NCBI GenBank assembly: GCA_029551925.1
Contig: JAKPEO010000110.1
Coordinates: forward strand, 11,121-75,120
DNA length: 64,000 nucleotides
Direction of reading: 5' to 3'
Source of the DNA: a bacterium
Lineage (GTDB): Bacteria > JAGOBX01
Part shown: piece by piece, positions 1 through 8,111 of the stretch
How the letters are laid out: each line of letters starts with the position of its first letter
Position numbering within the stretch: the first letter of the stretch is position 1
Program-made: the position numbers and the translations under genes
Notes under the pieces: generated by a model
Told to the model about the DNA's origin: nothing
What the model saw: the letters and a program-made list of their open reading frames with translations, nothing else
Databases searched by the model: none

Positions 1-690
1 GTCGCTGTCAACCAAATTTTTTTCTATCGGCGCTTCAATATCGCCAGTAAACAAAGTTGAAAAATTATTATATTCTAATTTCAAAACAATAGAGGTATTA
101 TTAGTATTCAAATATTTGACCGACGTAGTTTTCAAACAATGCAAGACTCTAATATTAACTGCCGTATCTACCGCAATTTTATCATTTACATTTGGAATTA
201 TATATTTTATTTTTTTTTCCTTTATCAAATTCAATATCTTCAAATACAAAGCAGAAGTTGATTTATGTCCAGTATCCCACACCTCGCCAACTTCAAAATT
301 TTTCAGCAAATTATACGCGCCGCCAATATGGTCTGAATGAGAATGAGTTAATACCATACAATCAATTTTTTTTATATCATACATCTTCAAAAAATTGCTT
401 ATAATATCAGAACTTTTCTTTTTTGAACGGCCATCATATTCACCTGTATCTATTACTATCACTTTTTTTGAAGGAGTAATAATAACAATTGCATCGCCCT
501 GTCCTACATCTAAAAAAGCAACAAGTAATAAACCCGGCGCCCATTCTTCACGCAGTATAGATGAAATTTTCGGCTGTATATCATCAGCAGAAACGCTCTT
601 TTCATTTTTTTTACCTAATGCTGATAAATTATTCGCTTGTAAATTTATCAGAAAAAATATCAGTAATAATATTACTTTAATTTTTTTCAT
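1..690 (-). CDS. ComEC/Rec2-like metallo-beta-lactamase-fold protein, partial
   Basis: The reading frame opens with ATG at 690-688 and runs off the window edge after 230 codons, so the C-terminus is missing. The first ~20 residues are a hydrophobic signal peptide or anchor. The core shows FLDVGQGDAIVI (around residues 56-67) and the metal-binding motif HSHSDHIGG (around residues 108-116), followed by FTGDIE near the window edge. This is the pattern of the C-terminal hydrolase domain of ComEC/Rec2 and its stand-alone relatives. With only one N-terminal hydrophobic segment, this looks like a stand-alone secreted or periplasmic MBL-fold hydrolase rather than a full ComEC DNA channel. Substrate unknown; nuclease or phosphodiesterase activity is a family-based guess. 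It is last in the minus-strand run after prfA, 11 nt below the GYF/zinc-finger gene. Confidence 0.8.
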   Translation of the reverse strand, partial: MKKIKVILLLIFFLINLQANNLSALGKKNEKSVSADDIQPKISSILREEWAPGLLLVAFLDVGQGDAIVIITPSKKVIVIDTGEYDGRSKKKSSDIISNFLKMYDIKKIDCMVLTHSHSDHIGGAYNLLKNFEVGEVWDTGHKSTSALYLKILNLIKEKKIKYIIPNVNDKIAVDTAVNIRVLHCLKTTSVKYLNTNNTSIVLKLEYNNFSTLFTGDIEAPIEKNLVDSD

Positions 691-701
691 TTTTATTTTT
701 T

Positions 702-1328
702 TCAGGACTTTTTAAATAATTTTGAGAAAATTCCGCTTTTTTTTGCGTTTTTCAGCAGAGTGATTCTTTCTTTATTTGCTTCAAAACAAGTTTTACAATA
801 ATGCTTGTCATCATATTCTATTAAACATTCAGAACAATAATCATTTTGACATAATGGGCAAATTAAGTATGACTCTACATTAGGATGATTTTTGCATGGA
901 AATTCGAGTTTTTTCGGCTGCTCGGATTTTTCTTGATGCTGAACGCTATCCTGAACGCCATCTAAATTTTGCCGCGTTTCTAAATTTTGTAATTTCGCTA
1001 ATAATTCGCTGCCGCTAAATACCAACCAATTATTTATTTTTGGATCATAATAATAATCCTGAATAGTTATTTGATTATTATCAAACATATTTTTTAAATG
1101 CTGCAAATCAAAAGGTCCTAATTGTTCGTCATTTTTATATATATAATAAGTTGCAGGAAGAATATCTGAAAATTCAGATACTGCGCTAATTAATAACCAA
1201 TCGCTGTAAGCGCCGCCATAAATATAGTCGTTTGCTGTAAGTTCCGTTTTTTCTATCATCTTTTTTATTTCTTCAGTAGAATATGGCCCGGCTTGCTGCT
1301 CGTTTTTATAAATATACCAATCCGTCAT
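702..1328 (-). CDS. Protein with two GYF_2 (DUF4339) domains and a B-box-like zinc finger
   Basis: The 208-aa protein has two N-terminal repeats of the GYF_2/DUF4339 type: WYIYKNEQQAGPYS at residues ~4-17 and YYIYKNDEQLGPFD at ~61-74, each followed by a W-L core. A cysteine/histidine cluster at ~145-190 (CKNHP, CPLC, CSEC, H-x-CKTCF) looks like a B-box or MJ0042-type zinc finger. The C-terminus is lysine-rich. GYF_2 domains are presumed peptide-binding modules, so an adaptor role is likely but unproven. The start has a good Shine-Dalgarno (AAGGAATGA). It lies 15 nt downstream of prfA and is probably co-transcribed with it. Confidence 0.75.
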   Translation of the reverse strand: MTDWYIYKNEQQAGPYSTEEIKKMIEKTELTANDYIYGGAYSDWLLISAVSEFSDILPATYYIYKNDEQLGPFDLQHLKNMFDNNQITIQDYYYDPKINNWLVFSGSELLAKLQNLETRQNLDGVQDSVQHQEKSEQPKKLEFPCKNHPNVESYLICPLCQNDYCSECLIEYDDKHYCKTCFEANKERITLLKNAKKSGIFSKLFKKS

Positions 1329-1343
1329 TTATTCATTCCTTAA

Positions 1344-2414
1344 CTAAATTTCCAAATTTGCAAGTTTGTCTAATTCTTCCGCTGTTAATAAAGCATCAAT
1401 AACTTCATCTAATTCGCCGTTTAATATTGTTTCTAATTTATATAATGTTAAATTAATTCTATGGTCTGTCAATCGATTTTGTGGAAAATTATATGTGCGA
1501 ATGCGTTCAGACCTGTCGCCTGTGCCGACCATTTTTTTGCGCTTCATAGAAATTTCTTGATTTTGTTTTTGGATTTCTAAATCTAATAGTCTTGATTTTA
1601 AAACTTTCAATGCTTTTGCGCGATTCTTTAATTGAGATTTTTCATCTTGACAACTTACAACTAATCCGGTAGGAATATGAGTTACTCTCACTGCTGAATC
1701 TGTTGTGTTTACTGATTGACCGCCGCAGCCCTGCGAACGAAAAACATCTATTCTCAAATCTTCTTGTTTTATTTCAATTTCAATATCGTCCGCTTCAGGT
1801 AAAACTGCAACTGTTATCGCAGATGTATGAACTCTACCGCTCGCTTCTGTTATTGGCACACGCTGAACACGATGAACGCCACTCTCAAATTTTAATTTGC
1901 TGTAAACCATCTTGCCAGAAATCATAAATATTATTTCTTTATAGCCGCCGACGCCTGTCGGACTTGTTGATAATAATTCTAATTTCCAATTATTCATTTC
2001 AGCATAGCGGCTATACATACGATACAAATCAGCAACAAATAATGTCGCTTCATCGCCGCCTGTACCGGCGCGTATTTCCATTATTATATTTTTCTCATCT
2101 AACGGATCTCGCGGTATTAATAATTTTTTTATCTCTAATTCTATCTTTTCTTTTTCTTCTTTCAAAATTTCTAAATCGGCAATCGCTAAATCGACTAATT
2201 CCTTATCCGTGCCTTCATCGATTATTTCTTTTGCTTCGCTCAAATTTTGCAAAACTTTTTTATATTGTTTGGCTTTTTCTAATACTGGTTCAATCTCTGA
2301 TAATTCTTTATTATATTCTTTATAAATTTTCGGATTATTGAATACTTCCGGCTGCGCTATTTTTTCAGTCAGCATTTCACATTTTTTTTCGAGTTCTAAT
2401 AATTTTTCTAACAT
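1344..2414 (-). CDS. prfA: Peptide chain release factor 1
   Basis: This is class-I release factor RF1, which releases the peptide at UAA and UAG stops in the ribosomal A site. The universal GGQ loop is present in CGGQSVNTTDSAVR around residues 228-241, followed by HIPTGLVV and RAKALKVL, and the N-terminal helical domain precedes it. The start is placed at the ATG three codons inside the longest frame (which opens with TTG) because AAGGA sits 9 nt upstream of this ATG. Length 356 aa is normal for RF1. The gene ends in TAG, which its own product should read. It follows DUF1385 by 12 nt, in the conserved order rpmE-DUF1385-prfA. No prmC methyltransferase gene follows. Confidence 0.97.
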   Translation of the reverse strand: MLEKLLELEKKCEMLTEKIAQPEVFNNPKIYKEYNKELSEIEPVLEKAKQYKKVLQNLSEAKEIIDEGTDKELVDLAIADLEILKEEKEKIELEIKKLLIPRDPLDEKNIIMEIRAGTGGDEATLFVADLYRMYSRYAEMNNWKLELLSTSPTGVGGYKEIIFMISGKMVYSKLKFESGVHRVQRVPITEASGRVHTSAITVAVLPEADDIEIEIKQEDLRIDVFRSQGCGGQSVNTTDSAVRVTHIPTGLVVSCQDEKSQLKNRAKALKVLKSRLLDLEIQKQNQEISMKRKKMVGTGDRSERIRTYNFPQNRLTDHRINLTLYKLETILNGELDEVIDALLTAEELDKLANLEI

Positions 2415-2426
2415 AATTTCCAATCC

Positions 2427-3290
2427 TTATTTATTTTCAATTAACATTAATACTCGATTTAACGAATGAAGCGCAACTTCTATTTGCATTTCATCCGGCT
2501 GTTTAGTAGTAATATATTGCAGAAGCAATCCAGGCGACACTAAAATTTTCAAAAATATATTATTTGGAAATTTATTAAATAATCTGATTATTTCAAATGA
2601 TGCACTCGCTATTAGAGGTATTAATATTATTCTCAAAATTATTTTGGTAATTGTCGGCAGAGACGAAGGTATCATCATAAAAAATATTATTGACACTGCC
2701 ATTACTAAAAACAAAAAATTCGTGCCGCAACGTAAATGTAGCGTTGACGACGATTTAATATTATCCAGGTCTAATTTCCTTTCGCGCTCGTAAGTATTTA
2801 CTACTTTATGTTCTGCGCCGTGATATTCAAAAACTCTGCGCACATCTTTAAACAGCGAAATAGCAAAAATATATAAAGTTAAAAAAACTATTTTTATTAT
2901 TCCGTCAACTAAATTAAAAACAAACGAACTTCGCAATTTTAATAAATCAGTTAGATAATATGGAAGTATTACAAATATTCCAATTGCCAAAATAAAAGCA
3001 ATAGAAAACGAAATTATCATTTCTTTTTTTGTAATTTTTTCGTTTTCTTGAGATGACGCTTCAGCGGAATAATTTAATGTCTCTATTCCTATCTTAAATG
3101 TTTCGTATAAAAAATATATTCCTCCAATAAATAAAATTTTCTTTATTTTTTTTATAAATTCGCTGTTTTCAATTTTTTTTTCTAAATATGTTATTGTTCC
3201 GTCCGGCTTACGCACTGATGTTATATAGTAATCGCCGCTGCGTATCATCACGCCTTCAATAACCGCTTGTCCGCCTATAACAGGTTTCAT
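2427..3290 (-). CDS. yqhQ: DUF1385 (YqhQ-type) membrane protein
   Basis: The 287-aa protein begins with the family hallmark GGQAVIEGVMIR and has EYHGAEHKVVNTYE in the middle and LRCGTNFLF soon after, all typical of DUF1385/YqhQ. Four to five hydrophobic helices (about 100-115, 130-150, 190-210, 215-235) place it in the cytoplasmic membrane. The AEHK segment suggests a metal-binding or catalytic site, but the function of the family is unknown. The neighbourhood rpmE-DUF1385-prfA is widely conserved in bacteria, hinting at a link with translation or the cell envelope. AAAGGT lies ~10 nt before the ATG. Confidence 0.92.
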   Translation of the reverse strand: MKPVIGGQAVIEGVMIRSGDYYITSVRKPDGTITYLEKKIENSEFIKKIKKILFIGGIYFLYETFKIGIETLNYSAEASSQENEKITKKEMIISFSIAFILAIGIFVILPYYLTDLLKLRSSFVFNLVDGIIKIVFLTLYIFAISLFKDVRRVFEYHGAEHKVVNTYERERKLDLDNIKSSSTLHLRCGTNFLFLVMAVSIIFFMMIPSSLPTITKIILRIILIPLIASASFEIIRLFNKFPNNIFLKILVSPGLLLQYITTKQPDEMQIEVALHSLNRVLMLIENK

Positions 3291-3319
3291 AATAATTTTT
3301 ACCTTTGCTTTTTCTCCTG

Positions 3320-3375
3320 AAAAAAATAGAAAAAGCCCTTGTTTTAAAAAATTAACTAAAACACAAGGGCTTTTA
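3320..3375 (-). terminator. Rho-independent terminator behind rpmE
   Basis: On the minus strand AAAAGCCCTTGTGTTTTA pairs with TTTAAAACAAGGGCTTTT across a short A/T loop, and a T-rich tract follows (positions ~3330 down to 3320). The GC core AGCCCTTGT/ACAAGGGCT is perfect. It lies between rpmE and DUF1385, so part of the transcription probably stops after the ribosomal protein gene. Confidence 0.8.
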
Positions 3376-3401
3376 ATAATTTGAAAATTGATGCTAACTT
3401 G

Positions 3402-3614
3402 CTATTTTGTTTTTGTGGTTTTTTCGTACTTTTTGCGGAATTTTTCTATTCTGCCTGCTGCATCTAAAATCTTTTCTTTTCCTGTAAAAAACGGATGACA
3501 CGCTGAACATATCGCAATATTAGGATTTTTTGTAGTTGACCGCGTTTTAATAACATTTCCGCACGAACATTTAAATTCAATTTCTTTGTATTCTGGATGT
3601 ATCTTATCCTTCAT
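3402..3614 (-). CDS. rpmE: 50S ribosomal protein L31 (zinc-binding form)
   Basis: The 70-aa protein begins [12 protein letters not shown] and carries the four zinc ligands of A-type L31: Cys16, Cys18, Cys36 and Cys39. [20 protein letters not shown] is the family signature. It belongs to the large ribosomal subunit near the central protuberance. A strong Shine-Dalgarno (AAGAGGAGAG) precedes the ATG, as expected for a ribosomal protein. A terminator follows at 3320-3375. Zinc-binding L31 forms are often replaced by C-minus paralogues under zinc limitation; no paralogue is in this window. Confidence 0.97.
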   Translation of the reverse strand: MKDKIHPEYKEIEFKCSCGNVIKTRSTTKNPNIAICSACHPFFTGKEKILDAAGRIEKFRKKYEKTTKTK

Positions 3615-3679
3615 CTTAACAATCTCTCCTCTTTATAATTTTTATAAAGTGTTATAAAATATTTGTTTTTTAAAAAAAA

Positions 3680-4660
3680 TCAACTAAATTTATTTAAAAA
3701 TTTTATTATGTTATTTTCATCTGTCATTCCAGCGGTAGCGCCGCGCTGCAAACAATTAAGCGTGCCTGCCGCTGTTGCAAATTTCAGCCAATAGCACAAC
3801 TGCGTCTCGTCAATTTCATCAAAATCGTGAATATTATAAATTTTATTTTTATACAGTATCGACAAAAACGCCGCGACAAACGCATCGCCTGCGCCGGTAG
3901 TATCTACTATATTCTCGACTTGCGGAGCAGGTATATGTATCTTCTGTCCCTTAAATATCGTATATGCTCCGGCTGCGCCGCCTGTTACTATCGCTATTTT
4001 ATTTTTTAATAATTTATGCTCTAATGCTTCAAAAATATCGTTTTCTCCTGTTACAAAATAAATTTCTTTTTCGGAAAATTTCACGACATCTGATAATTTT
4101 ATAAATTGAATAACTAAATTCCTTAATTCGTTTTGATTGCTCCATAAACCGAAACGAATATTAGTATCAAAATGTATTAGCCCTTGATTTTTAAATTTTA
4201 TAGTATCTATCAATTTAGTCAACTGCAATCTAAAATTAACCTGTTTTAATATTACAGAACTAAAATGCAAGATTTTAACTTCATTTACTAATTTCAAATC
4301 CTTACGATTTATTTTGTATTCATTGCCTAATTTAAAATCGCGGTAAAAGAAAAAATGATTGTTGCCGCATTCGTCTAATGATACAAATACTATCGGAGTA
4401 TTGTATTTTTCTGTTTTCTTCAAAAGCGAACAGTCAATATTATTATCCTTTAAATGTTTTTCTAAAAATCTGCCGAAATAATCATCGCCGATGATACCAG
4501 TAAATGATACTGGCGTATTTAATCTCGATAATCCGATAGAAACATTAGCGCTTGAGCCGCCCGGCTGCCTTGTATAAGCGCTGACATCTTCTAATCTTTT
4601 ACCGTTTTCTAATGATATAAAATCTATTATACTCTCGCCTACGCATAATATATGGTTCAT
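3680..4660 (-). CDS. PfkB-family carbohydrate kinase (fructokinase-like)
   Basis: This 326-aa ribokinase/PfkB sugar kinase transfers phosphate from ATP to a sugar hydroxyl. The N-terminal signature GGSSANVSIGLSRL (around 34-47) and the C-terminal anion-hole motif DTTGAGDAFVAAFL with catalytic Asp (around 253-266) are intact. The opening CVGESIIDFIS and the GDDYFG segment resemble bacterial fructokinases, so fructose is the best guess at substrate, but sequence cannot fix it. Its ATG shares one base with the stop of the upstream lipoprotein gene (TAATG), indicating translational coupling within the asd-lipoprotein-pfkB run. Confidence 0.88.
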   Translation of the reverse strand: MNHILCVGESIIDFISLENGKRLEDVSAYTRQPGGSSANVSIGLSRLNTPVSFTGIIGDDYFGRFLEKHLKDNNIDCSLLKKTEKYNTPIVFVSLDECGNNHFFFYRDFKLGNEYKINRKDLKLVNEVKILHFSSVILKQVNFRLQLTKLIDTIKFKNQGLIHFDTNIRFGLWSNQNELRNLVIQFIKLSDVVKFSEKEIYFVTGENDIFEALEHKLLKNKIAIVTGGAAGAYTIFKGQKIHIPAPQVENIVDTTGAGDAFVAAFLSILYKNKIYNIHDFDEIDETQLCYWLKFATAAGTLNCLQRGATAGMTDENNIIKFLNKFS

Positions 4661-5004
4661 TACTTCTTCTGCTTTTCTATAGATTTCATAAACTGCTTGT
4701 CTTTCAACATTTCATCAACTTCTTTTGTCTTTAAATAATCAATTTTTCCATCTTCTTCTTTATCTTTTTTTTCTTGCTCTTTTAATCGTTCGTCAGTAAT
4801 TTTATTAAACTCTTCGCGCGCTTTTTTTCTAATTGTTTCTGTATCTATAACATTAGCTGTATCAGCAATATTTTCAAGCACTGTCGCATTGTTTGATTGA
4901 GCATTATTATTTTCAGATAATCTGTCTTCAATCGCACTATCAGGTTTTGACACGCAAGAAAAAATAAAAAAAATTAATATTGTCAATAAAAATTTTTTTT
5001 TCAT
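4660..5004 (-). CDS. Small charged lipoprotein
   Basis: The start at 5004 is preferred over an upstream start inside asd because GCGGGG lies just before it and the product then begins MKKKFLLTILIFFIFSC. That is a clean lipoprotein signal peptide with lipobox FIFSC (cysteine near residue 17). The mature part is hydrophilic, with Asn-rich and then Lys/Glu/Asp-rich stretches, probably helical, and no recognisable domain. It should be anchored in the periplasm-facing leaflet of a membrane. The start is 10 nt after the asd stop and the end overlaps pfkB. Function unknown. Confidence 0.75.
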   Translation of the reverse strand: MKKKFLLTILIFFIFSCVSKPDSAIEDRLSENNNAQSNNATVLENIADTANVIDTETIRKKAREEFNKITDERLKEQEKKDKEEDGKIDYLKTKEVDEMLKDKQFMKSIEKQKK

Positions 5005-5014
5005 TTTTACCCCG

Positions 5015-6034
5015 CTATAATAAATTTCTTGCAATTAATTCTTCTGCAATCTGAACAGCGTTTGACGCAGCGCCTTTTAATAAATTATCTGACACTATCC
5101 ACATTGACAACCCATTTTCAAATCCGACATCTTCGCGAATGCGTCCGACAAATGTATCGTATTTTCCAGCGCAATGTATAGGCAGCGGATATACTGATTT
5201 GAATGGATCGTCTTGAACAATCACGCCAGGCGCTTTTGATAGAGCCGCAAACGCTTCTGAATATGTTATCTTTCGCTCTGTTATTACTAATACTGATTCG
5301 CTGTGTCCGCGATATACAGGCACGCGAACAGTTGTAGGCGAAACATTTATCGAATAATCCCCCATAATTTTACGCGTTTCATTTACCATCTTCATTTCTT
5401 CTTTTGTATAGCGATTATCTATAAAACTATCTATTTGCGGAATGCAATTAAACGCTATCTGATGAGCGAATTTCGACGGCTTTGGGATATCAGTATTATT
5501 AATTATCGCGGCTGTCTGTTTTTCTAATTCATCCATCGCTTTCAAACCTGCGCCTGAAACCGCTTGATATGTTGATACTACAACATTTTTGATTTTTGAA
5601 ATATTGTGCAGCGGCTTTAATACAACTACCATTTGTATAGTCGAACAATTTGGGTTCGCTATTATATATTTGTGTTTTTTTAAATCATCTGCATTAACTT
5701 CCGGCACAACTAACGGCACATCATCTTTCATTCTAAAAGCGCTGCTGTTATCTATTACTACGCATTTTGATTTAGCAGCTGATGGCGCAAATTCCAAACT
5801 TCTATCGCCGCCTGCTGAAAATAACGCTATGTCCACGCCTTCAAACGAATTATGTTTTAATTCTTCAACTGGTATATCTTCTCCTTTAAATTTTATTTTC
5901 TTGCCTACAGACCTTGCTGATGCAAGTAATTTTATTTTACCGATTGGAAATTTTCGGTCTTCCAAACATTTTATCATTTCAGTGCCGACAGCGCCAGTTG
6001 CCCCAGCGACCGCAACAGTATACAATTTAGACAT
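5015..6034 (-). CDS. asd: Aspartate-semialdehyde dehydrogenase
   Basis: The enzyme reduces aspartyl-4-phosphate to aspartate semialdehyde with NADPH, feeding lysine/diaminopimelate, threonine and methionine synthesis. The nucleotide-binding GATGAVGTEM motif is at residues ~10-19, the catalytic cysteine in NPNCSTIQMV at ~127-136, and the substrate-binding PVYRGHSESV lies later. Length 339 aa is normal. AAGGAG sits 8 nt before the ATG, and a promoter is proposed at 6078-6106. Asd is needed for diaminopimelate, which suits a peptidoglycan-containing cell. Confidence 0.96.
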   Translation of the reverse strand: MSKLYTVAVAGATGAVGTEMIKCLEDRKFPIGKIKLLASARSVGKKIKFKGEDIPVEELKHNSFEGVDIALFSAGGDRSLEFAPSAAKSKCVVIDNSSAFRMKDDVPLVVPEVNADDLKKHKYIIANPNCSTIQMVVVLKPLHNISKIKNVVVSTYQAVSGAGLKAMDELEKQTAAIINNTDIPKPSKFAHQIAFNCIPQIDSFIDNRYTKEEMKMVNETRKIMGDYSINVSPTTVRVPVYRGHSESVLVITERKITYSEAFAALSKAPGVIVQDDPFKSVYPLPIHCAGKYDTFVGRIREDVGFENGLSMWIVSDNLLKGAASNAVQIAEELIARNLL

Positions 6035-6077
6035 AACCTTTACTCCTTAAAAAAATAATAATTTTTTTAAAAAATAT

Positions 6078-6106
6078 ATTATACTTGATAATTCCTAAAA
6101 AAACAA
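6078..6106 (-). promoter_or_regulatory. Sigma70-type promoter for asd
   Basis: On the minus strand TTGTTT (6106-6101) and a perfect TATAAT (6083-6078) are separated by 17 bp. Transcription would start near 6071, giving a ~37-nt leader that contains the asd ribosome binding site. It lies in the divergent gap between asd and the TIGR02757 gene. Confidence 0.6.
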
Positions 6107-6166
6107 TAAATTTTTCGCATTTTTTTAATTGTTTTTTTATCTCTTTTAATTAAACTCATAAAAAAT

Positions 6167-6967
6167 ATGTATGGTAACAATTATAAAAATTTAAAAAAAC
6201 AACTTGATGATTTATATCGCAATTTTTCAGTATCTAATAAAAAACAAAATGATCCAGTGCAATTCATATATAATTATAAAAAAAAAGACGACCAAGAAAT
6301 CATTGCATTTTTATGTTCAACATTAGCATTAGGAAGAGTAGAACAAATTATCAAAACCTGTAAAATATTAATATCAAAATTAGGCGATAGCCCGCAAAAA
6401 AAAATTTTAGATGATTCTTTTATTTTTTTATTTTCTGATTTCAAACATCGATTTTTTGACGGCGCTGATATTACAACATTATTAACAACTTTACGCCTGA
6501 TACTGTTAGAATACGGAACTCTCGAAAATCTATTCATTTCAGAATTAAAAAACAATAAACAAAATTATATAAATGCACTAAATGCCTTTGCTTTAAAAAT
6601 AAAAACAAAATTATTGCGGCAAAATAATTCAATAAAAAAAAATCTTATAGCAATTCCACAAGACCTAAGCGCCTGCAAACGCCTGTGTCTTTTTATGAAA
6701 TGGATGATACGCAAAGATTCTATTGACCCCGGCGTGTGGAATAATAAACTTGCTCATCTAAAAAAAGAACTCATCATACCATTAGACGCGCATATTGCTA
6801 AATTTGCAAGAAAAGCAAATATCACGAATAGAAAAAATAACAATTGGACTACGGCTGTTGAAATAACGAAATTTTTAAAAAAACTCAATCCTGATGATCC
6901 GCTGAAATACGATTTTGCTATTTGCCATTTGGGCATCAGTCAACTACGCAAATTGAGAAATCAATAA
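6167..6967 (+). CDS. TIGR02757 family protein (DUF2400)
   Basis: The 266-aa protein shows the family pattern: DPVQFIYNYKKKDDQEIIAF near the N-terminus, ALGRVEQIIKTCKILI, and CKRLCLFMKWMIRKDSIDPG leading to LIIPLDAHIAKFAR. It is helix-rich and soluble. The family resembles helix-hairpin-helix DNA glycosylases in architecture (AHIA and the downstream helices), but no activity has been established, so no function is assigned. It is the only plus-strand gene in the first 18 kb and converges on the DUF4159 gene with a 7-nt overlap of the 3' ends. Its ribosome binding site is weak. Confidence 0.8.
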   Translation: MYGNNYKNLKKQLDDLYRNFSVSNKKQNDPVQFIYNYKKKDDQEIIAFLCSTLALGRVEQIIKTCKILISKLGDSPQKKILDDSFIFLFSDFKHRFFDGADITTLLTTLRLILLEYGTLENLFISELKNNKQNYINALNAFALKIKTKLLRQNNSIKKNLIAIPQDLSACKRLCLFMKWMIRKDSIDPGVWNNKLAHLKKELIIPLDAHIAKFARKANITNRKNNNWTTAVEITKFLKKLNPDDPLKYDFAICHLGISQLRKLRNQ

Positions 6968-7626
6968 TTATAAAGCAGATTATACATCACTATATTGACA
7001 AACATCTTCATTGCCGCATCGCGTAAATTGTGCGGTAAATTATGCACCCATTCGTCCTCTACACCGTCACCTATATCTGATTGGTAGGTATAAAAAACTA
7101 CTAAACGATTATTATAATGCATTCCTAATCCCTGTGCTGGCAAATTATCGTGCTCATGTATTTTCGGCGTACTATTTAATTTATAATATGAACTATATAT
7201 TTTATGTGTCTGCGGCAATTCTACTAATTCTGATTCAGGCAGAATTTTTTTTAATAATTCGCGAACAGATTTATCCAAACCATAACAATCGTCAATATAC
7301 AAAAATCCGCCGGATTTAAGATAATCGCGAATATCTCTAATTTCCTTTTCTGATAATTTTATATTTCCGTGGCCTGTTATAAAAATCAGCGGCGCTTTGA
7401 ATAGGTCTTTCTTTGTCGGTTCTATTATCTGCGGTTCCTCTGTCAAAAATTTGAATTTATTATTGAGATATTTGTGGACATTAGGCAAACTCGTAGGGTC
7501 GGCATACCAATCGCCGCCGCCAGAATATTTCAATCTTCCAATAGAATAAATATTAACTCCAAAAATGTTTTGATTAAATCCTACTAATAAAAAAAAGCAA
7601 AAAAACAAAAATTTTATTTTTTTCAT
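6961..7626 (-). CDS. Secreted DUF4159-domain protein
   Basis: The 221-aa protein starts with a signal peptide (MKKIKFLFFCFFLLVGF), then shows the DUF4159 pattern: WYADPTSLPNVHKYL, LIFITGHGNIKLSEKE, a GGFLYIDDCYG core and a C-terminal WVHNLPHNLRDAAMKMFVNI. The domain has a class-I glutamine-amidotransferase-like or flavodoxin-like fold without the catalytic cysteine, and is often found near CPBP, TPR or MoxR genes in diderm bacteria. The role is unknown; a periplasmic location is expected. It follows the broken zinc-ribbon/TPR gene by 6 nt and probably belongs to the same operon. Confidence 0.8.
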   Translation of the reverse strand: MKKIKFLFFCFFLLVGFNQNIFGVNIYSIGRLKYSGGGDWYADPTSLPNVHKYLNNKFKFLTEEPQIIEPTKKDLFKAPLIFITGHGNIKLSEKEIRDIRDYLKSGGFLYIDDCYGLDKSVRELLKKILPESELVELPQTHKIYSSYYKLNSTPKIHEHDNLPAQGLGMHYNNRLVVFYTYQSDIGDGVEDEWVHNLPHNLRDAAMKMFVNIVMYNLLYNY

Positions 7627-7632
7627 ATATAA

Positions 7633-8106
7633 TTATTCTTGAATTGCAAATAATTTGCGTCCCTTTGGATCAGTTAAGTCTTGCATCTCAATATTATAAA
7701 TATGCGCTTTGATTTTTAATAGTTCGTTTTCAATTATTATCTGCTCGCTGTGTTTCAAAGGATAAGATAATATTTGTCTATAACAATCTATCGCTTTTTT
7801 GTAATTTGACTGCTCTAAATATTTTTTAGCGCGAGCTTTTAAATCATTTATTTTTTCGTTAATATCTAATAAATGCTGCTTCGCTATTTCTAATTGCTCG
7901 CGCACGCGCTTTTCGTATTTCGTGCCGGCAGTAATTTCTAATGCGCGCTGCAATATTTCATATACTCCGCGATAATCTTTTTTTTGCTAATATTTTTTGA
8001 CAATTAATATTATTTCCTTTAATACTGCGCGCTTTAAAAAATAATGACAACTCGGACAAACATTATTAAAAATATTTATTTTGTTTTTACATTTTGGACA
8101 CTGCAT
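7633..8106 (-). pseudogene. Zinc-ribbon/TPR gene interrupted by an in-frame TAG
   Basis: An ATG at 8106, 6 nt below the end of the CPBP gene, opens 39 codons encoding a zinc ribbon (MQCPKCK and VCPSCHYF). The frame hits TAG at 7989-7987. The same frame then continues without further stops as QKKDYRGVYEILQRALEITAG and a helical repeat region with one clear TPR (AKKYLEQSNYKKAIDCYRQI) to the stop at 7633. An in-frame match on both sides of a single TAG means a nonsense mutation, a base-call error or readthrough, not two unrelated genes. The downstream 106 codons have only a TTG start with no ribosome binding site. The upstream gene also combines a zinc ribbon with TPRs, so the two share a theme. 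Function unknown. Confidence 0.7.
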
Positions 8107-8111
8107 ATTTT

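Noticed and set aside
116-715. Three short plus-strand frames in 116-715
   Set aside because: They run antisense to the MBL-fold gene, whose motifs are clear, and show no start signals.
7633-7989. Recoding of TAG to an amino acid as a genome-wide code change
   Set aside because: prfA is intact and itself ends in TAG, so TAG acts as a stop here; a single case is better explained by mutation or error.
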